A stretch of 64,000 bases of DNA from DASXMR01 sp036495525 (GTDB lineage Bacteria; Actinomycetota; Actinomycetes; Streptosporangiales; Streptosporangiaceae), in NCBI GenBank assembly GCA_036495525.1, contig DASXMR010000100.1:10396-74395 (forward strand). Reading direction: 5' to 3'. Positions within the stretch are counted from its first letter, which is position 1, and each line of letters begins with the position of its first letter. The notes beneath the pieces were generated by a model. It had not been told where the DNA came from, did not search any database, and saw nothing but the letters and a program-made list of their open reading frames with translations. A program made the translations under genes and the position numbers. This document shows, piece by piece, positions 33,161 through 41,573 of this stretch.

Positions 33161-35007
33161 CGCGCACCGCCCCGGCTGGCCAGCCGGCCAGGCGGTGCCA
33201 GCCGGCCAGGCGGTGCCAGCCAGTGAGACGGGCTCCGGACGAGCAGCGCGGCAGGCTCGGGCTGGCCGCCGCGCGTCGCCCTCCCGTTCCGGCTGGCACC
33301 GTTCAGGGGCAGGAACGCGGCCGTACCCGGTACTGCCGTCGTCAGCGTGCTCCCCGCCGCGGCTAGCTGGCTGCCGCTGGCCGAGCCCGCGCCGACTCCG
33401 GTCAGCGCGCTCAGCGCCCGGCGGCGGGCGATCAGCAGCCCGGCGTGCTCGGTCAGGCTGGTCACAGCGGCAGGCTCGGCGGCGCTGAGCACGACGACGG
33501 CCCCGGCCGCGCGGCCGCGGCTGAGCAGCGAGGCGGCCAGCTGCTGGCCGAGTACCTCGCAGCCGCTGACCCATAGCAGGCAGTCGCAGCGCGGCGCCAG
33601 CCGGCCGTATTCAGCCAGCGAGATGAGGAAGTCGGCGGCCGCCAGCCGGGCGACCATGCCAGCGGACCGGCGGTGCACGCGCTGGTCGAGCGAGAACAGC
33701 ACGACGCCGCGCTCCAGCAGCGCCGTGGTGAGGCTGACCGGCTGCTCCCACCCCGGCCGTCCGCCGGCTGGCCTTGGCTCGGCCGGCGTCAGGCGCTGGC
33801 TGGCCGGCGACCGCGCCGGTCGCAGCCACTCGCCGAGCGCCGAGCCACGCAGGCCAGCCAGCTGAGCGGCGAGCAGCGGCACGCCTGCGGCACTGGCCGC
33901 CGTTTCTGCGGTATGGCCGTCCCCGCTGGCCGCGACCGGAGGGCCGGCCGCGCCGCTGGCATGGTCGCGCAGCCGGCCAGGCTGCAGCAGCGCGATCAGC
34001 TCGTCCAGCAGCGGCTGCCGGGGGTCAGCTGGCGCGGCCGCGAGCTCCGCCAGCGCGCTGCGCAAGCAGCCCGCCGCCGCGGCGCGCTGCCCGGCGCTGC
34101 CGCCTGGCCAGTCCGCCATCGCCAGCACCAGCTCGGCAGCCTGGCCGGCCTCGCGCCAGCGGGCCGGCTCGTAACAGCCCGCCCTCTGCCCCGTGATGTC
34201 GCCATAGCAGGTCAGCGGGGCGCCGGCGGCGTCGCACGCCCGCGCGACCGAGCCGGCCAGCGGCGCGCCGCCGGCCGCGTCGATGATGATCACGCTCTTG
34301 CGACGGCGGATCGCGGCGTCCGCCAGGCCAGCCGCGAGCCACGCGGCGTCGGCCGGGTCAGTCCCGGCGCACAGCACGCCGTCTGCTGCCTGCTGCCAGC
34401 TGACGGTGACGCGACGGCCGGTCAGTTCCTCGACCCCCAGGCAGCAGCCATCCCTGGTCACCAAGCCGCCGCCGCTGACCGCCGCCGTCGCGTGCCGGCG
34501 CCGCGCGAGCGCGATCAGTCCTGGCCGGCGAGGTAGCTGGTCGCCGCCGGCCCGATGCAGCCAGTCCAGCCAGTGCAGCCAGCCGGCCTCGGCCGTGCCG
34601 GCCAGCAGGGCAAGTGGCAGCTGACCGGGTAGCGCGTGCCCTGCCGCGGCCAGCGCCTCGTGCAGCGCGGGCCCGTGCCCGGTCAGCAGGGCGGTCAGCG
34701 GGACCGCCAGCTGACCCGGCAGCGCGGTGTAGCCCGCCGCTGCGCGCGCGAGGCCGGCGACTAGTGTCCAGACCGCGCCAGCTGCGGCCGGGACGGTGAG
34801 CCAGCTGGCATGCCAACGGCCGATCCGGCCTGCTGTCCACAGCGCCGCGGCGATCAGCAGGGCGACCGGAGCTAACGCCAGCTGGCCCAGCAGCGCGGCG
34901 GTGGCCAGAGCCGCGAGTAACTCGCGGCGCCGAGGCAGGCCGAGCGGGATCAGATGGCGGGGACGGCGGTGCGGACGGTCAGCAGCACCGGATAACGCGG
35001 CAGGCAT
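33157..35007 (-). CDS. TraG/VirD4-like coupling-type protein with degenerate Walker A
   Basis: A 616-residue protein. Several N-terminal hydrophobic segments (about residues 27-70 and 75-165) are followed by a cytoplasmic TraD/TraG-type core. The P-loop position reads GVLCAGTDPADAAWLAAG, with no GKT, and the next strand SVIIIDAAGGAPL stands where VVLDCKGG is normal. Later LLWVSGCEVLGQQLAASLLSRGRAAG aligns with the TraG WVDGCEAL-type region. So it looks like an inactive coupling-protein homologue. The C-terminus ends in two 18-bp-coded RLAPPG repeats. The start is 6 bp after the GntR-UTRA stop; the stop overlaps the next gene. Confidence 0.72.
   Translation of the reverse strand: MPAALSGAADRPHRRPRHLIPLGLPRRRELLAALATAALLGQLALAPVALLIAAALWTAGRIGRWHASWLTVPAAAGAVWTLVAGLARAAAGYTALPGQLAVPLTALLTGHGPALHEALAAAGHALPGQLPLALLAGTAEAGWLHWLDWLHRAGGDQLPRRPGLIALARRRHATAAVSGGGLVTRDGCCLGVEELTGRRVTVSWQQAADGVLCAGTDPADAAWLAAGLADAAIRRRKSVIIIDAAGGAPLAGSVARACDAAGAPLTCYGDITGQRAGCYEPARWREAGQAAELVLAMADWPGGSAGQRAAAAGCLRSALAELAAAPADPRQPLLDELIALLQPGRLRDHASGAAGPPVAASGDGHTAETAASAAGVPLLAAQLAGLRGSALGEWLRPARSPASQRLTPAEPRPAGGRPGWEQPVSLTTALLERGVVLFSLDQRVHRRSAGMVARLAAADFLISLAEYGRLAPRCDCLLWVSGCEVLGQQLAASLLSRGRAAGAVVVLSAAEPAAVTSLTEHAGLLIARRRALSALTGVGAGSASGSQLAAAGSTLTTAVPGTAAFLPLNGASRNGRATRGGQPEPAALLVRSPSHWLAPPGRLAPPGRLASRGGAR
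33183..33218. repeat. two exact 18-bp tandem units
   Basis: GCCGGCCAGGCGGTGCCA occurs twice in tandem, coding for the LAPPGR repeats at the very C-terminus of the TraG-like protein, just before the GTGA junction with the next gene. Confidence 0.8.
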
Positions 35008-35013
35008 GGCGGG

Positions 35014-36006
35014 TCAAGATTCCCAGTCCTCGACCGCATGTGTCCAGGTTCCGGAGAGCTGGCCGTCCTCGCCATCCGGCAGTGGCTGCTGCGCTGACTG
35101 GATCACCACCCGGAACATGTCCGGCCTGAGCACCGCCACGGTCAGCGCTACCGGGCGGCTGGCCTGCGGATCGTCGAAGCGGAGCGTGACCATCATGGCG
35201 GGCTGGCCAGCTGACAGCCGCAGGCTCCTGGCCACCGATGGCGGCGGCGGCTGCAGCTCCACGTGCAGCGCGCCAGGCTGCGTGGCGGGCAGCACCTCGG
35301 CCAGCATGGTGTCGGCCGCGTCGGGGAAGCCGGTCAGCGGCAGCACGCCGACCGGCTTCGGCGTGCCTGCCTCGCCGTTGGTCGGGTCCGGCTCGCGGCC
35401 GGGCAGGTAGGTGGTGGAGAAGGCAGCCGGCTCGCCCCCTGCGGTCCACAGGAACCGCGCGACGTAGACCAGGTCAGCCGATCCGACACCGAGTGCCCAG
35501 CCGATGTCCTCGGGCACCCGGCGCCACGAGACCTGACGGCTGCGGCAGCTGAGCTCACCGCCCATCGGGTCGACGTGCGAGGTCAGGCCAGGCATCCCGT
35601 TGAGCGAGATGAGGTACTCGGCCGGACTTGCCCGGTAGAGCTGCCCGTCGGCGAGCCGCCTGATGAGGTGCCTGGCGGTCAGTTCGTCGAGCGCAGCGTC
35701 GATCTGGGCGGTGCTGACGTTGTACCGGCGGGCCAGGGCGCTGTGCCGCGGTAGCCGCCAGCCCGGCTCGTGGTGCACCAGCGCTGATGCCAGCCGGTCG
35801 GCGAGTACCTCGCCTGCCGACGGGGCGGGCATGTCAGCCCGCCCGGCCGGTGTGCTCGGCCCGCCTGGCGGCCGCGAACCGGACGCCAGGTCGTAACGGC
35901 CGGCCGGATCGCGCGGCGGCGCGACGCGGCCGCGCGGCAGCGCGGGGGCGGGGAAGATCCCCCCGCTCTCGGTGAGGACCGGCTCGTCGCTGGCCGCGGA
36001 CATCAC
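35014..36006 (-). CDS. GntR-family regulator with UTRA domain
   Basis: A 330-residue regulator. After a 60-residue disordered N-terminus comes the GntR winged helix (GEVLADRLASALVHHEPGW, RLPRHSALARRYNVSTAQID, LIRRLADGQLYRA), then a UTRA ligand domain (VSWRRVPEDIGWALGV, VYVARFLWTAGGEPAAFSTT) ending near residue 310. Starts at GTG 36006 or ATG 36003, two bases after the pstA stop, with GGAG inside the pstA end. It is therefore translationally linked to pstSCA and leads into the two TraG-like genes, an unusual regulator position in a phosphate operon. Confidence 0.88.
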   Translation of the reverse strand: MMSAASDEPVLTESGGIFPAPALPRGRVAPPRDPAGRYDLASGSRPPGGPSTPAGRADMPAPSAGEVLADRLASALVHHEPGWRLPRHSALARRYNVSTAQIDAALDELTARHLIRRLADGQLYRASPAEYLISLNGMPGLTSHVDPMGGELSCRSRQVSWRRVPEDIGWALGVGSADLVYVARFLWTAGGEPAAFSTTYLPGREPDPTNGEAGTPKPVGVLPLTGFPDAADTMLAEVLPATQPGALHVELQPPPPSVARSLRLSAGQPAMMVTLRFDDPQASRPVALTVAVLRPDMFRVVIQSAQQPLPDGEDGQLSGTWTHAVEDWES

Positions 36007-36008
36007 CG

Positions 36009-36917
36009 CTACTCCGCATGACGCCGGGAGATCGCGATGATCACCCGTCCCGCGATGATGATCAGCAGCACGAACACCAGCAGTATCAGCGCGGCGTCAT
36101 ACGACAGGTCGCGCGACTCCTTGCCGAACTGGAAGAAGGAGAAGATCGGGTAGGTGAGGAATGCCACCGCCGAATGCGTAGGCTGCAGCGTCGGGTTCTG
36201 GTCACTCCAGCCGGCCGTGGTGAGCAGCGGCGCGGTCTCGCCGACCGCGATGGCGAGCGCGACCAGCAGGCCGGTGACGATGCCGGGCACCGCGGATTTC
36301 AGCACGATCTTGCGCAGCGTCCATCCGGCCGGGATGCCGAGCGCCTCGGCGCCCTCCCGGTACGAGCTGGGCACCTGGCCGAGAGCCGACTCGGTCGCCT
36401 TGGTGATGTACGGGATCGAGATCACCGAGAGCACCAAGACTGCTGGCAGCAGGCTGAACCCCCAGTGCAGCCCCACGACCAGCGCCACGTAGCCGACATA
36501 GCCGAGGACAATGGACGGGATCCCCGATAGCACCTCGTAGGCGCCCCGCAGCACGCCGCGGTGCCTGCCACGGGCGAACTCGGACAGGTACAGCCCGGTG
36601 AGGATGCTCACCGTGCCGCCGAGCACCAGCACGCACACCGCGAGCAGCAGGGTACCGAGGACTGCCTGCTCGAGCCCGCCGGTGGTGCCGGTCGTGTTCG
36701 TGGTCAGCACGCTGAACCTGAAGTTCGGCACCGCGCGGACGACAATGCCGCCCGCCAGCCACACGGTGGGCACGACGACCACGGCCAGGGCGAGGAAAGC
36801 GAGCGCCCAGAACGAGAAGTTCGCGATCTTGCGACGGACCGGGATGACCGGCCAGTCGCCGGCAGGCGCGCTTGCCGGCCGGCCGGGCGCGCTGCCTGCG
36901 GTGCTCGCTGCGCTCAT
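36009..36917 (-). CDS. pstA: phosphate ABC transporter permease PstA
   Basis: Inner-membrane permease of the high-affinity phosphate importer. 302 residues with about six TM helices. The EAA cytoplasmic loop region reads GQVPSSYREGAEALGIPAGW near residue 180, typical of PstA, and the start region is a short Ala/Pro-rich cytoplasmic tail. It lies 5 bp downstream of pstC and 2 bp before the GntR-UTRA gene. Confidence 0.96.
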   Translation of the reverse strand: MSAASTAGSAPGRPASAPAGDWPVIPVRRKIANFSFWALAFLALAVVVVPTVWLAGGIVVRAVPNFRFSVLTTNTTGTTGGLEQAVLGTLLLAVCVLVLGGTVSILTGLYLSEFARGRHRGVLRGAYEVLSGIPSIVLGYVGYVALVVGLHWGFSLLPAVLVLSVISIPYITKATESALGQVPSSYREGAEALGIPAGWTLRKIVLKSAVPGIVTGLLVALAIAVGETAPLLTTAGWSDQNPTLQPTHSAVAFLTYPIFSFFQFGKESRDLSYDAALILLVFVLLIIIAGRVIIAISRRHAE

Positions 36918-36922
36918 GCTGC

Positions 36923-37996
36923 TTACAACCCCCTGCCGACCGGCAGCGCGGTGCCGGAGACCTTCCGGACCAGGTACCTGGCGCCGACATTGGCGGCCAG
37001 GGTGATGACCATGAGGATCAGGGCCAGCTCGGCGAGCGTGCGGACGCTGAACCCGCTGCCGTCACCGAACGCCGAATCCAGCTCGTTGACGATCGTGGCC
37101 GAGATCGTCGTCATCGCCGCGTAGATGTTGCCGGGGATGGCACCGAGCAGGAAACCGCAGGTCATAGCCACGGCTATGGTCTCGCCGAGGGCGCGGCCAA
37201 GGCCGAGCACCACGGCGCCCACGATGCCAGCGCCGACCCACGGCAGGGTGACCCGGCGAGCGCACTCGAAGTCCGACATGCCGAGGGCCACCGCGCCCTC
37301 GCGCGGCAGGATGGGCACCTGCCGGATCAGGTCACGGCAGGTGGCCGCCACGATCGGGATCACCATGACGGCGAGGATCAGGCTCGACACCAGCAGGCCC
37401 TGCCCGTTACCCGTGGTGCCGCTGAAGTACCGCAGCACTGGCACGTCGGGCACGTGGTTCGCGATCGCCGGGGCGACGTGGTGCGCGATGAACGGCCCGA
37501 AGGTCAGCGCGCCCCACAGCCCGATGACGACACTCGGGATGCCGGCCAGCAGCTCGAGGAAGGCACCGACCAGGCTCGCGAGCCGCCTGGGCAGCCGCTC
37601 GACCACCACGAGGGCCGCGCCGATGGACACCGGCACTGCGATGATCACAGCGATGGCCGAAGTCAGCAGCGTGCCGACGATCTCGGCGAGCACGCCGAAC
37701 TTGGCGCCGGACAGGTGCTTGACCCCGTGGGTGGTGACCACAGCCGCGTTGTAACCGCCGCCCTGGCTCCACACGCTCTTGGTGAAGAAGTCCCAGCCGT
37801 TGACGCGGATGGCGGGGACCGCCTCGACGGCGAGCGTGACAAGCACGAACACCAGGGCGGCAGCGGGCAGGATGGCGATGCACAGGCCCAGCCAGCGGAA
37901 CGAGCCCCTGCCGCGCAAGGCGGCGCCGAGCCGGCGGGGAAGCGAGCCGGAGCCCGCTTCCCCTTCCGGCCTCAGCACTGGTGCTGACGCGGCCAT
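36923..37996 (-). CDS. pstC: phosphate ABC transporter permease PstC
   Basis: Partner permease of PstA, 357 residues. Hydrophobic helices start at WLGLCIAILPAAALVFVLV; the EAA loop is LPREGAVALGMSDFECARRV near residue 245. The family-typical large periplasmic loop contains the GWDFFTKSVWSQGG motif. ATG 37996, 4 bp after the pstS stop, is preferred to a TTG at 38020 inside the pstS end. Confidence 0.95.
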   Translation of the reverse strand: MAASAPVLRPEGEAGSGSLPRRLGAALRGRGSFRWLGLCIAILPAAALVFVLVTLAVEAVPAIRVNGWDFFTKSVWSQGGGYNAAVVTTHGVKHLSGAKFGVLAEIVGTLLTSAIAVIIAVPVSIGAALVVVERLPRRLASLVGAFLELLAGIPSVVIGLWGALTFGPFIAHHVAPAIANHVPDVPVLRYFSGTTGNGQGLLVSSLILAVMVIPIVAATCRDLIRQVPILPREGAVALGMSDFECARRVTLPWVGAGIVGAVVLGLGRALGETIAVAMTCGFLLGAIPGNIYAAMTTISATIVNELDSAFGDGSGFSVRTLAELALILMVITLAANVGARYLVRKVSGTALPVGRGL

Positions 37997-38000
37997 GTCG

Positions 38001-39146
38001 TCAGCCGCCGATCTTCGCAATCTGAGCGTCGGACTTGGCTATCACACTCGAGGGCAGCGGCTGGAAGTCCACCGCGTCCAGGTAGTCGGTCCCGCTCTGG
38101 CCGGTGTGCACGATCCAGTGCAGGAACGCCCGGATGTCCTCGGCCTGGGTGCCGTTGGCCTGCTTGCCCTTCACGATCGCGTACTCGTAGTTGACGATCG
38201 GGTAGCCGCTCGCCGCCGGGCCGTTGATCATCGAGATGGTCTCGTTGGCCGGCGTCTTTGCGGTGAACGCGGCCGCGGCGGACTTGATGGTCGACGCGGT
38301 CGGCTCAAGGAACTTGCCTGAGGCGTTCTTGACCGACGCCTCGCCAAGCCCGGCCGCCTGGGTCTTCTGCAGGTAGCTGATGCCGATGTAGGCGATGCAG
38401 CCCTTGTTGGCCTGGCAGCCGCTGACCATGCCGCTGTTGCCGGTCTCGGCTAGCGCGCCAGGCACCGACGGCCAGCTGACGGTCGTGTTCACGTTGGAAG
38501 CCGACCAGCCGCTCGGGTCCTGCGCGTTCAGGTAGCTGGTGAACAGGAAAGTGTCACCCGAGCTGTCCGCGCGGTGCACCGTCACGATCTTCATGGCCGG
38601 CAGCGGGGCGCCAGGGTTCAGCGCCTTGATCGCCGGGTCGTTCCACATGGTGATCTTGCCGGCATAGATCTCAGCCAGCGTCTTGGCGTCGAGCTTGAGG
38701 TTCTTCACGGTCGGCAGGTTGTAGTTGATCTGCTGAGCCGAGATCGCCAGCGCGATGTTCATCAGGTCCGGCGAGGCCTGCAGGTCAGAGCTGGACAAGT
38801 AGGCATCCGAGGCGCCGATATTGACAGTGCTGTTCGTCGCGTCGCTGATGCCGGTGCCCGAGCCGGTGCCGCCCGTGGTGATGGTCACCTGCGGATATAG
38901 CTTCTGGTACGCAGTCGACCAGGTACCGAAAACCGGGAAGAGCAGCGTGCTGCCAGTCTCAGTCAGCGAGACCGGCGGCTTGGCCGGAACCGACGGCAGC
39001 GAGGGTCCGACCTTGGCTGCCGCCACGGCCGGCGACGAAGCCGACGAGTTCGGGCTGTTGTTGCCGCTGCTTCCGCACGCCGCAGCGAGCAGCGCAAGCG
39101 GGATGGCAGCGGCCGCTGCGTACACCAAACGATAACGCCTGGCCAA
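38001..39146 (-). CDS. pstS: phosphate-binding lipoprotein PstS
   Basis: Extracytoplasmic phosphate-binding protein, 381 residues. Lipoprotein signal with lipobox LLAAACGSS (lipidated Cys near 24), an Asn/Ser-rich linker, then phosphate-binding motifs GSTLLFPVFGTW near 67 and TTGGTGSGTGISDA near 95, with VHRADSSGDTFLFTSYL near 192. The start is TTG 39146 with AAAGGAG ten bases upstream. A 142-bp spacer with three hairpins separates it from pstB. Confidence 0.96.
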   Translation of the reverse strand: MARRYRLVYAAAAAIPLALLAAACGSSGNNSPNSSASSPAVAAAKVGPSLPSVPAKPPVSLTETGSTLLFPVFGTWSTAYQKLYPQVTITTGGTGSGTGISDATNSTVNIGASDAYLSSSDLQASPDLMNIALAISAQQINYNLPTVKNLKLDAKTLAEIYAGKITMWNDPAIKALNPGAPLPAMKIVTVHRADSSGDTFLFTSYLNAQDPSGWSASNVNTTVSWPSVPGALAETGNSGMVSGCQANKGCIAYIGISYLQKTQAAGLGEASVKNASGKFLEPTASTIKSAAAAFTAKTPANETISMINGPAASGYPIVNYEYAIVKGKQANGTQAEDIRAFLHWIVHTGQSGTDYLDAVDFQPLPSSVIAKSDAQIAKIGG

Positions 39147-39169
39147 GGTGAAACAACTCCTTTACTTCA

Positions 39170-39235
39170 GCACGCGGGAGCGTGCGCTATACGGCCCGCA
39201 CGCGGCGCGTGCGAGGGGTCCGCGCGTTAGCGCGG
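39170..39235 (-). promoter_or_regulatory. three hairpins in the pstB-pstS spacer
   Basis: Inverted repeats: GCACGC/GCGTGC with loop GGGA (39170-39185); CGCACGCG/CGCGTGCG with a one-base centre (39197-39213); CCGCGC/GCGCGG with loop GTTA (39220-39235). They lie in the 142-bp intercistronic spacer and could act as processing, attenuation or stabilising elements that raise PstS level over PstB. Confidence 0.55.
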
Positions 39236-39288
39236 CTCCGCCGCCGGCCAGGGCAGAACTGCGGCCCGTTCGCCGGGGCGAGTCTTGG

Positions 39289-40137
39289 TCAGCCGAAGCG
39301 GCCGCCGACATAGTGGGCGGTCTCCTCTTCCGCTGGGTTCTCGAAGATCTGCTTCGTCTCGCCGTGCTCGACCAGACGGCCCTTGTTCAGGAAGATCGTC
39401 CGGTCGGACACCCTGGTCGCCTGAGCCAGGTTGTGGGTCACGATGATCACGGTGAGCTGCGGAACCAGGGTGCGGATGAGCGCCTCGATGGACTCGGTGG
39501 TGACCGGGTCAAGCGACGACGTCGGCTCGTCGAGCAGCAGCACGTCCGGGCTGATCGCCAGCGCCCTGGCGAGGCACAGCAGCTGCTGCTGGCCGCCGGA
39601 CAGCCGGAACGGCGAGTCCTTCAGCCGGTCGGACACCGCGTCCCACAGGCCGACCTCCTGCAGCTGCTCCCTGGCGATGTCGCGCAGCCCGTTGCGGCTG
39701 GCCATCCGGTGTGCCTTGACCCCGGCCACCACGTTGTCCATGATCGACATCGGGAAGGGGTTGGGCCGCTGGAAGAGCATCCCGACCTTGCGCCGCAGCG
39801 ACATCAGCTCCACTGCGGGACTCCAGATGCTGCGCCCGTCAAGCAGCACGTCGCCCGCGTGCCGGTAGCCGGTCACCTTGTCGTTCATCCGGTTGAACGT
39901 GCGCAGCAGCGTGGTCTTGCCTGAGCCGGTCGGGCCGATCAGCGCCGTCACGGCGCCGCGCTGGACGTTCGCCGACAGGTCGCTGAGGATCGCGCGCTGG
40001 CCGAAGCTGAGGGTCAGGTCGACCGCCCGGAGCGCCGCGGCCTGGTCTGGCGTGGCGGCTGAGCCGTTCGCCGAGCCTCCGACAGCCGTGGCCGGAGTAC
40101 CAGAGGAAACTCCTGCCGGGTCAGGATCGATCGACAT
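39289..40137 (-). CDS. pstB: phosphate ABC transporter ATPase PstB
   Basis: ATPase of the Pst importer, 282 residues. Walker A ALIGPTGSGKTTLLRTF near residue 66, signature LSGGQQQLLCLARAL near 179, Walker B VLLLDEPTSSLD near 199, H-loop IIVTHNLAQA near 234. The first 30 residues are a Ser/Gly/Ala-rich extension. It is the first gene of the run, directly behind a PHO box, whereas in most actinomycetes it is last (pstSCAB). Confidence 0.97.
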   Translation of the reverse strand: MSIDPDPAGVSSGTPATAVGGSANGSAATPDQAAALRAVDLTLSFGQRAILSDLSANVQRGAVTALIGPTGSGKTTLLRTFNRMNDKVTGYRHAGDVLLDGRSIWSPAVELMSLRRKVGMLFQRPNPFPMSIMDNVVAGVKAHRMASRNGLRDIAREQLQEVGLWDAVSDRLKDSPFRLSGGQQQLLCLARALAISPDVLLLDEPTSSLDPVTTESIEALIRTLVPQLTVIIVTHNLAQATRVSDRTIFLNKGRLVEHGETKQIFENPAEEETAHYVGGRFG

Positions 40138-40234
40138 AACGCGCTGGCTCCCGTTGTCCTCGCTTCGCGGCCACCCGCCGGCTCTGCCCCGGCGCCCGGC
40201 CGGGACAGCTCCGTTCTAGGGGACCAAGGTGTCT

Positions 40235-40278
40235 CGAAGATGAACGAGCGATAGACAGGAAGGCGACGCAAAGATGAC
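40235..40278 (-). promoter_or_regulatory. PHO box: four consecutive 11-bp PhoP direct repeats
   Basis: Read on the minus strand, four abutting 11-mers each begin with GT: GTCATCTTTGC (40278-40268), GTCGCCTTCCT (40267-40257), GTCTATCGCTC (40256-40246) and GTTCATCTTCG (40245-40235). This fits the Streptomyces PHO-box form of 11-nt direct repeat units (GTTCACC-like). It lies about 100 bp upstream of pstB, so PhoP should activate pstB and probably the whole run when phosphate is low. Confidence 0.85.
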
Positions 40279-40343
40279 GAGTTGGAAAACAGGTCGTCCC
40301 GGTAGGAAACTCAGGCCTGGCCGACGCGTTTGCGCAGCATACG

Positions 40344-40375
40344 GGCGGCCCGCTGCTGATCGGCAGCGGGCCGCC
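40344..40375 (-). terminator. 13-bp hairpin terminator downstream of the DUF1416 gene
   Basis: GGCGGCCCGCTGC (40344-40356) and GCAGCGGGCCGCC (40363-40375) are perfect arms with a 6-base loop (TGATCG). It lies 39 bp past the stop of the DUF1416 gene and before the PHO box, and insulates the two operons. Confidence 0.8.
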
Positions 40376-40413
40376 ATGCCTGGCAGGGCCGCGCGGTGCG
40401 CGCGGCCGGTGCG

Positions 40414-40734
40414 CTAGACCGCTACCACCAGCTCGGTGACCTTGCCGGTGTCGGCTGACACCTGATGCTCGGCCCGGATCCCGCCGGGCGCCAGCACCCG
40501 CAGTGTCCAGCTGCCGGGCGCGGCGAAGAACCGGAACCCGCCGTCCGCGCCGAGCGGGACCTCGGCCACGAACTCGCCACCGGAATCCAGCAGCCTGGCG
40601 TACCCGACCGGCACCGGCGAGCCGTTCTGCGTGACCCGGCCCTGTACCACCGCCTGGGTTCCTGGGTCGGTGGCCGCGGTCACCGGAGCGCCGCCGGCCG
40701 GCGCGCCGCAGCCGTCAGCTGCCGCCGCGGTCAT
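40414..40734 (-). CDS. DUF1416 (SseC-like) protein
   Basis: A 106-residue beta-sandwich-like protein with the family core VVQGRVTQNGSPVPVGYARL and AEVPLGADGGFRFFAAPGSW, a carboxypeptidase-regulatory-type fold. It is the constant partner of the CysA-type sulfurtransferase in actinobacteria (sseC2 beside cysA2 in M. tuberculosis). ATG 40734 overlaps the sulfurtransferase stop by 4 bp. Its role in sulfur metabolism is not known in detail. Confidence 0.9.
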   Translation of the reverse strand: MTAAAADGCGAPAGGAPVTAATDPGTQAVVQGRVTQNGSPVPVGYARLLDSGGEFVAEVPLGADGGFRFFAAPGSWTLRVLAPGGIRAEHQVSADTGKVTELVVAV

Positions 40735-41573
40735 GAGGCGTCCCCGACGGCGATCGGGACGCCGACCAGGGACCCGTACTCGGTCCACGACCCGTCGTAG
40801 TTCTTCACGTTCGGCTGGCCGAGCAGCTCGTGCAGCACAAACCAGGTGTGCGCCGAGCGCTCGCCGATACGGCAGTAGGCGATCGTGTCCTTGCCGAAGT
40901 CCACGCCGGCCTCGTCGCCGTACAGGGCGCGCAGCGCGTCGTCGGTCTTGAACGAGCCGTCCTCCTCGGCCGCCTTGGACCATGGCACGTTCTTCGCGGT
41001 GGGGATGTGACCGCCGCGCTGCGCCTGCTCCTGCGGCAGGTGAGCTGGCGCGAGCAGCCGGCCGGCGAACTCGTCCGGCGACCTGACGTCGACCAGGTTG
41101 CGCTGGCCGATGGCCGAGACGACCTCGTCACGGAACGCCCGGATCGAGGCGTCCTGCTCACTCGCCGAGTAACTCGTGGCAGCGCGCTTTGGCACGTCGG
41201 TCACCAGCTCGCGGGACTCCAGCTCCCACTTCTTGCGGCCGCCGTCGAGCAGCTTGACGTTCTGGTGCCCGTACAGCTTGAAGTACCAGTACGCGTAAGC
41301 GGCGAACCAGTTGTTGTTCCCGCCGTACAGCACGACGGTGTCGTCGTTGCCGATGCCGCGCGCCGAGAGCAGCGCCTCGAAGCCAACCCGGTCGACGAAG
41401 TCACGGCGTACCGGGTCCTGCAGGTCGGTCTTCCAGTCGATCTTGACCGCGTTCCTGATGTGGCCCTTGTCGTAGGCGCTGGTGTCCTCGTCAACCTCGA
41501 CCAGGACAACGCCGGGGTCGCTGCCGTGGGCCTCGACCCAGTCGGCGCCCACCAGGACGTCAGAGCGGCTCAT
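40731..41573 (-). CDS. thiosulfate sulfurtransferase (rhodanese), CysA type
   Basis: Two-domain rhodanese, 280 residues. The catalytic cysteine is in DTIAYCRIGERSAHTWF near residue 233; the N-terminal inactive domain contains VVLYGGNNNWFAAYAYWYF. It transfers sulfane sulfur from thiosulfate to an acceptor. The ATG at 41573 is followed leftward by DUF1416 as an overlapping pair. A probable cysteine-containing leader peptide with an attenuator-like hairpin lies about 170 bp upstream, so expression probably follows cysteine supply. Confidence 0.95.
   Translation of the reverse strand: MSRSDVLVGADWVEAHGSDPGVVLVEVDEDTSAYDKGHIRNAVKIDWKTDLQDPVRRDFVDRVGFEALLSARGIGNDDTVVLYGGNNNWFAAYAYWYFKLYGHQNVKLLDGGRKKWELESRELVTDVPKRAATSYSASEQDASIRAFRDEVVSAIGQRNLVDVRSPDEFAGRLLAPAHLPQEQAQRGGHIPTAKNVPWSKAAEEDGSFKTDDALRALYGDEAGVDFGKDTIAYCRIGERSAHTWFVLHELLGQPNVKNYDGSWTEYGSLVGVPIAVGDAS

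Noticed and set aside
33161..33574. N-terminal extension of the 754-residue TraG-like protein by about 138 residues
   Set aside because: It lies wholly inside the upstream TraG-like gene in another frame, is Arg/Ala/Pro noise, and the GTGA overlap at 33157-33160 gives a better start.
24915..36006. Integrated conjugative element or mobile island
   Set aside because: No integrase, relaxase, att repeats, tRNA target or composition change; genes are woven into pst and mur operons.
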